64,000 nucleotides of DNA from Syngnathus acus. Taxonomy: Eukaryota > Chordata > Actinopteri > Syngnathiformes > Syngnathidae. The DNA lies in contig NC_051088.1 of assembly GCF_901709675.1 (NCBI RefSeq), positions 18,363,193-18,427,192 on the forward strand, in the 5' to 3' direction. Made by a program: the position numbers and the translations under genes. Of the stretch, positions 57,546-64,000 are shown piece by piece. The notes under the pieces were generated by a model. The model was not told where the DNA came from, did no database searches, and worked only from the letters and a program-made list of their open reading frames with translations. Position 1 is the first letter of the stretch; every line of letters starts with the position of its first letter.

Positions 57546-58963
57546 AAGAAAATGACTTTAATACAACTGGTCATTTATATTCAACACAGTTAAGTAAATT
57601 TGTTCTCATGCAGGTACAGTATTACTTAGCGCCTTACTCTCCTGCTATGCTACACCTTTCAGATACACTCTGACAAATCCACAAAACGCGCATCTTCCTC
57701 AAGTTGTCCTGCAGACATGAACTCAATTTTCCCACACACGCACACACCAACACAAGCAATAAGTGCTGAGATTTCGGGGACTTTGGAGGCGCCAGATGGG
57801 ACAATTTGCAGTAATTGAGGTAATCTGTGGAGAGATTCAGAGATGATGATACAGCTTTGTTGGTGAGAACAAAAACCCTATTATCAGCGCTGATACATTT
57901 GATGTGGATTGTACTCCCGATAGACTTTTCTGAATTTATGATATTCTCAACCATCACTGTCTTCATTTGTTTTCATTACACACTGGAAAAAAACGATCAG
58001 TCGTGAATCCTGTGGCTATTCTACACATCTTCTGTTACAAATTCGACCGACCAATCGGCTTGGATAGTATGTTTCTTGTTGCTGTGTGGCTGGCGTCCCT
58101 CTGCGCCCTGTGTCTTCCGGGGCCTTGAAGCTGCCAGCTGGCATCGTTGAGGGAACTGGGACAGCTGGACCTTGACCGGCTCGGATTAAAGCAAACCACT
58201 CACTATCATCAGTAGCCAATCAAGACAATGGTTTTTACTTTCAAACCACTCCAAAATGCTTCCAAGTTCCCAGCCACTAGTCCAGTTGGTGGCTCATACT
58301 TGGGCATGAAATAAAAAAATGAAAAGTCCTCAAGCTCATTCCACCGACTGTCCTCTCTCAAATACGTACGGGGCGGGGATGCAGTTGCATCATTTACCTG
58401 CTCATGTTTCTTTTGCCATCCTGCTGCGATTCTGAGAAAGACCAAGAGGCAGGAGCTGAATGTTGACGCAATGTGCTGAGAGGCTAAACACTTTCCAAAC
58501 AAACAAGGATCAAATAAGTAAACAAATCTGCATTCAATATAATGTCTTTCTCTGTCTCTCCACCCCTTGGTGTCCTTTAGAGGGAAATTTGCTAATGTAA
58601 TATTGGAAATATCATGATGGGAAAGCGTCAGCTGCTAGCCAAAGTTCATTCAGATGTCTCATGGAAATCCAAGTCAGATGTGTTTACATGCTCATTCAGC
58701 AACACTTGGCTCTGTTCCTTGCATTTGGGAGCACTTTGGGAGCAATTTGAATATGAATCCTTTATCTGTATTTTTCCCTCTGTTTATACCTTCCTCCTAC
58801 AGATGTAGTGCAGACACTTTCATTTAAAAACTAACGCTATTATTGGAGTGCATTAAAAGGCCATTGCACAGCTATTATTTTTGCTATTAAGAACATATTT
58901 CAGTATAATTTATCTAATAAAGATTATGTCAGTTTATTTCATATTAAATTATTCATTCTTCTC

Positions 58964-58992
58964 CTATTATTATTATTGTTATTATTATTATT
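58964..58992. repeat. (ATT)n microsatellite
   Basis: About nine ATT units with one GTT interruption. Confidence 0.85.
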
Positions 58993-61900
58993 TGTGTCTG
59001 CTGATTGGCTGCCTCATTTGTAACAACTAAGGTTTGTTGCCCAATAAAAGGTTAAACACAATTCCAGAGTGATTCATTTGTTTCAACAAACACAGCTGCA
59101 ACGGTGGTGCCCCCGCGCCCCCCACACACATACACGCACATACACAAACCCACCATTACAACTCATCTACTGCCAGCATAACCGAATCAAACCTTGGTTT
59201 TGAAGTCGTCAGTGGCAAGACTCCATGAGGTTTGGTACCGACTGAGTCACATACACAATCTAAGAGCAAGCTAAAGCCTTCTGGAATTTCACTCACAGAC
59301 TACAGCAACCACCCTGAACATTTACAATTGACATATTTGTTTGATTTATTTAACTCTCGTTTATCCAGGTAAGGTAATTGAGAGCAGATTCTCAACTCCA
59401 TTACCGACGTTAGATCTCATATACAAACTTTGACAGTAAATTTGTTGTTGACTCGTATTATTCTGCTCCAAAATCAGCCTTTTCTCAAACTCACTCATAA
59501 TAAGATGGTTAATAGGAAATTAGTCATAGGTAGGTGTATTTATGGGCTGGAATGCGACACCATACATGCGCCGAGAGTGCTTTTTTTTTCAAATTCAAAC
59601 CCTTTGTAAGCCTTTTTTTAAAGGGTTATGTTATGGAAATATTGCAACAGTATTTGGGATCATACTTTGAGTTATATTAGGGTTTAAACTATTATCATTG
59701 AGGACTTTTCCGTATTTGCTTTGTGGCTTGGTCCCAAATGAATAATAGCAATAGTTGTGATTATGTATTTTTCTCTCTGAATTGTTCTGGTTCCTCTACC
59801 TTGTTATCCCTCAGAGGACCGTGCCTAATTTTTAACATCTCTGCTTTTCATTGTTTTTATGAGACCCGCAATACATTCCTGAGCGTGTTGCGTCTTACAG
59901 TCTCACAATTTTCTAAATTTAACTGCCTGGCAAGGGCTCACCCTGGCACCCCCTTGACACTTTCTGTTTCTTCAATCATGAAGCGTGAGGCACTAATTAT
60001 GAGGTGATAAGTATTAGGTCGATAAAGGCTGCGCTGCTTGTGGTTGGGACAGTCCGGGCCTGCACCCTATGGAGTCCATAGTACTTGAAAAGCCTGCTTC
60101 TTAATAAGCGCAGAGAGACTCAATGTTTTCTACAGATTCTAGCAAAACAAAATAAAACAAAACAACAGTTGAGTTTTTTTTATAATCCATAAATATGGAG
60201 AGATTATCCATGAAAAGTAAAGCAACACACCACATGAAAGAGTTGAACACTGCACAAAGAGAAAGTTGTGTTTGTGGTGAGCATAGCTTAGCCCAAACCA
60301 AATAATGAGCGTGGTGAGTATGCATGAGCTTGTTTCTCAAAACATTGCGTTTCGCTTTTCAAGTACTCGCATGTGTTTGTGGTGCGGCTGGAGTGAGCTG
60401 CTACAGAGGAATTGAGGAAACGCAAAGGAACGGAGCCCGGTAGAAGCCAACAATATTCTGTGGTGAACCTGAACTGCTTGTTGGTACGGACATCTGTTGA
60501 TAATTTTTCAAAAGTGTGTTGGGAACAGAGAAGAGTATGTTTCATTGTTGTAACAGAAGCTGCTTTGTGCTTTGTCTAATTTATCGTCATGATGTTCTGT
60601 TAGCTCACAGATCCCACGATGAGAGCGCATTATGATAATATCAACCAGCCAGCTTGTGTGATTACGTCCTCGAAAGTATATTTTATGCATGGGTGGACAC
60701 ACAAACAAATAGTAATCCCTCTTAGAGTAATACCGATAATGCTCCAGGGATGTCCTGTGACCATTTGAACTGGCTGTTGGAGGCTTAGTATCTAGTACAA
60801 AAGCCTTTTACATGAGGATATGACATTTGTTTGACTTTTTAAGTTTATCCCCGTGTAAGCAAACTGAGTAGTATGCAGTAGTGGTTAATCCGCACCCTCA
60901 ATCCAAATCCAAAATATTTATCGTTGTCTTTTGCCAAATAGTGATTAAATAAACACTACTTCTAGCTGTCAGCATCAATCTATTCAAAATAACATTGCAG
61001 AGGTTTGGATCTATTTTTCTTGAAGTTGAAAGGTTCAGTCAAGTGATTTTCAAGAGGCAGCCATTTCGACTCAATGTCGTCATGCAGCGCTTTGTGGGCT
61101 GTTGAAGTCGACCCGAAAGAGAGAAAGTATTTATGAATGGCATTCCACTATCAGTGTTGTGAAAGCGGAGCCTCTCTTTGCTGCATGACCCAGAACGAAA
61201 AGCACGAATGAAAGAGATTGAAAAAAAAGATCGCAAAATGAGGGGAAGAAGGTGAAGGAATGTTGCGAATGGTTTTGGGAGGGGACGAGAAACTTCGGAT
61301 AGGTTTGCAAGTGATAGCTTCAGATGCATCACTGATTCCATTCTTCACTTTCTCCATACAATTCTGCCATTCAGAGACCTTTTCTTGTTGTTTCTTTGAC
61401 TTAAATCCGAATTAAAAGTTCAAAAACAGTCGTTTCTCAGTGAGGTTGGTATAGACGGTGACTATTTGCGTGTCTGGGAAGCGAGCTCTGTTTTCAATAA
61501 ACACTGAGCAAAATGTGAATCAGCACACAAATTGTAGGCATCAGCATCTTTCGCCTGTCACATGTGTTAACATTTGAAGAATACGCATAATGCTTTGGTT
61601 TAAAAACAGAAACAGGATTTCTGTTTTTATCCATACGCGCTGGTGCAATGCTTTTATGTTTATTGGCACAGGTGCATGCCGTGGCGGCACAGTGCGCCGC
61701 TTTGAAGACGCCAGATCAGGAAGTCGAGAAAAGCGGGAGGAATTTTGATGAAAGAAAAGCCGTGGAGCAGTCAAGGGTTGACTTGCATGTTTTATCAACA
61801 CCAGATGGAGTCGACATGGGATTTTAGAATCCAAAATTAAGATTTGAATACTATTTATTCTGACAGTAAACTCTTATGCATAAGCGTATGGTGAATGAAT

Positions 61901-62300
61901 GATTTTGTGAAATTAGTTTCAACCACAAGTCTGACTTGTGTCCTGCTCTGGCCACGGTAATTACCGAGTCTAATGATGAGCTTCTAACTTGTGGTTAAAT
62001 TGTGAGACGAATCAGATGTAGGGATTAAACGCTTTTTGGTTTGTGTGGTAAATGCACAGCAGAGTAATTGTAGCCAAAGCACGGCTGCATATGAAATTAG
62101 TGATGCAAAAAAAAATCCCTGATTCCATAATTATATTTCCCACAAAGTAATAAAGCAGGGAAGGATTTGGCCTCTGCACTGTATGCACTTACTGTCAATG
62201 CTATTCTTCAAATTTAAGGGGAATCTCATTGGTTTTTAAAAGACCTGAAACCCGCTGGCCAAAAATGATCAGGTCAAAGAGTTCATCTTTTTAGGCGCTC

Positions 62301-62602
62301 CATCATCCATTCATTTGAGAGTCACGGGCATGCCAGAGCCTATCCCTGCAGTAGGTAGGGGTCACCCTGAACTGGTCACCAGCCAATCTCAGGGTACACA
62401 GACGAACAACCATTCACACTCACAATCACACCTACGGACAATTTGGAGTGGTCAATCAGCCTATCGTGCATGTTTTTGGGATGTGGGAGAAAACCCATGC
62501 AGGCACGGGGAGAACATGCAAACTCCACACAAGGAGGGCCGGAGCTGGAATCGAACCTGCAACCCTGAACTGTGAGGCTGATGTGATACCACCGTGCAGC
62601 TC
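62301..62602 (-). mobile_element. Teleost tRNA-derived SINE, near full length
   Basis: Read on the minus strand it starts GCTGCACGGTGG, carries a B-box-like GGTTCGATTCC (complement of 62548-62558), then TGGAGTTTGCATGTTCTCCC, CCATCCC-type text, GATTGACCACTCCAAATTG, and ends with AGGGATAGGCTCTGGCATGC and ATGAATGGATGATGG. It is the best-preserved member here and the reference for the shorter copies at 17889, 19283, 38088, 51411 and 56541. Confidence 0.75.
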
Positions 62603-64000
62603 TCATCCATCAACCATCTGATTTTATCAACACTTCAGTTTCTTTTTTGTTTTTTTTCTATAGAGTGCAAAATAGTTCTGTGGCTCTCTGTTTTTATTCC
62701 TGTGGGACACAGTCCAAATAGCTGTTTGAGTATTTAAAATCACTCAGCCCTGGCCTATACTGTACCCCATTTCTCAGCTGTGTTATGCTCCAATGAATTT
62801 TCATTTGCCAGTTGCAATTTTAGCTGTAAAATACTAACTTGCTTTATGGTGGCCATTAACATTTGGAAGTCACAGCCACAGATTTGACTTAAAATGCAAT
62901 GATGTCACTTCTGACTTCCATGCTTTGTATTCAGTTTCAGTTTCTCATACCCCAGCAGACACTCTAAATCGTGGTCTCAATGCTGCTGTAGTTTATGATG
63001 GCAATGGCTGCTGGCACATTTAGGGTTCTGGTTTTCTTTTATACCTTACGCCTCACCACATATGCGACCAATCCGGGCAGTTGCCACAGCAGAAAGAAAC
63101 CCCTCTCCAAGATTTATGTGGTGCGGAGAAACATTTGGCCTGATTTATAGAAACTTTTTTTTAATAGAGCAGAGAATGAGCCGGTGGCATAGTGCCAATC
63201 CCAAATGTGGCAGCACATGTGAGCCATTTAGAAGATGTTTCAGTTAGGTTGGTGAAGTAGAAAGTTGTGCTTTAAGTACTCTCTGTATGCTTTTTGGAGT
63301 CAGGGAGGACTGCCACCATGAAAAAAAAACCATACTATACATACAGCAAAGTATTCCAGTTGAAGACATTCATTTAGATCTCATAAACGCTAAAAAGCCT
63401 GTAATCTGGTACAGTATGCATGTCTCACTCTTTTTCTTCTAGGCTGATGTTCTACTATGAGTTGTTGGTCATGTTTTCCAAGTCCAGACCAGTTTCATTA
63501 AAATGCACATAAATTGTTTTTTTTACACTATGACTTTCCTTAGCGGGAAAGAAAGGAGTGGTGCATTGAGATTTGAGTGACTGGACTTAACGAGCTTTTC
63601 AAGATACTGTACATTCAAACCATTCAGTGGCAGTGAACTCAGTTCAACTCATTTCACAGTAAGCCACAGTTTGACAGATGAACAAAGAGGCTTCAAGATA
63701 TTTAATGCAAATCCAAGTTGAAGTTTACTGTCAAAGTAACCCTAACCAAAGAGAATTATGCGTTGTGTATTTCTATATAAGATCAAATAGATTTATTTGT
63801 TCAATGCTAATATAAACGTCATTGACATGCCAATGTTTAGCATTGATAATTATTGTTTTAAAACCTTTTGAAAACAATGGCGTAACACACGTGGTCAGAT
63901 AATACAACAATATACCACCAAAAGAAGCAGCATTCAATCATGCACGTGGCATGCAAACGTCACCTCATAAACACTTGGCGGTTGTGAGCATTCCTCAAAG

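Larger units (their letters stand above)
42140..64000. other. Intergenic, gene-poor; repeats only
   Basis: I found no exon with a recognisable product or splice-consistent structure on either strand. The longest open frame (162 codons, minus, 55754-56242) shows no motif. Contents are the small transposons, LINE scraps, SINEs and microsatellites listed separately. Distant enhancers or non-coding RNAs cannot be excluded. Confidence 0.5.

Overview
The window is nuclear DNA from a ray-finned (teleost) fish. Genes have short, GT-AG introns, the sequence is AT-rich with many microsatellites, and the interspersed repeats are teleost types: tRNA-derived SINEs, RTE- and Rex1-like LINE fragments, and small non-autonomous DNA transposons. 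The form of the SINE resembles that of syngnathid or other percomorph fishes, but that is only an impression. No bacterial, viral, CRISPR or phage-type feature was seen.

Layout. From about 1 to 18.6 kb the window lies inside samd10 on the minus strand. Only a 13-nt coding end of exon 1 (18615-18627) and exon 2 (4049-4233) are visible, separated by a 14.4-kb intron; the SAM-domain exons must lie left of the window. An 8.2-kb intergenic gap follows. prpf6 (26830-33632, plus strand) then appears complete in 21 coding exons that sum to 969 codons, with every splice phase consistent. Directly downstream is a small five-exon gene (34550-35836) for a 154-residue secreted protein, which I assign to the poorly characterised C20orf204 family. 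aar2 (36552-38437) follows with three coding exons and 387 residues. From 38.65 kb to the end I find no protein gene: two intact-looking tRNA-Ala genes with a degenerate copy between them (41.6-42.1 kb), several small transposons, LINE remnants, SINEs and microsatellites.

How the genes relate. samd10-prpf6-C20orf204 is the same order and orientation as human 20q13.33 (recalled, not searched), so this is an ancient block. aar2, which in human lies on the other side of chromosome 20q, is joined to it here. Prpf6 (U5 and tri-snRNP bridging protein) and Aar2 (U5 snRNP assembly chaperone acting on Prp8) both serve the same particle, and here lie 3 kb apart on one strand.

The item of most interest is the C20orf204-like gene. 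Every intron is phase 0, exon 1 carries only the ATG, and the protein has a signal peptide, six cysteines in the mature part and amphipathic helices at both ends. This architecture resembles a four-helix-bundle cytokine, and short-exon genes of this kind are easily missed by gene finders.
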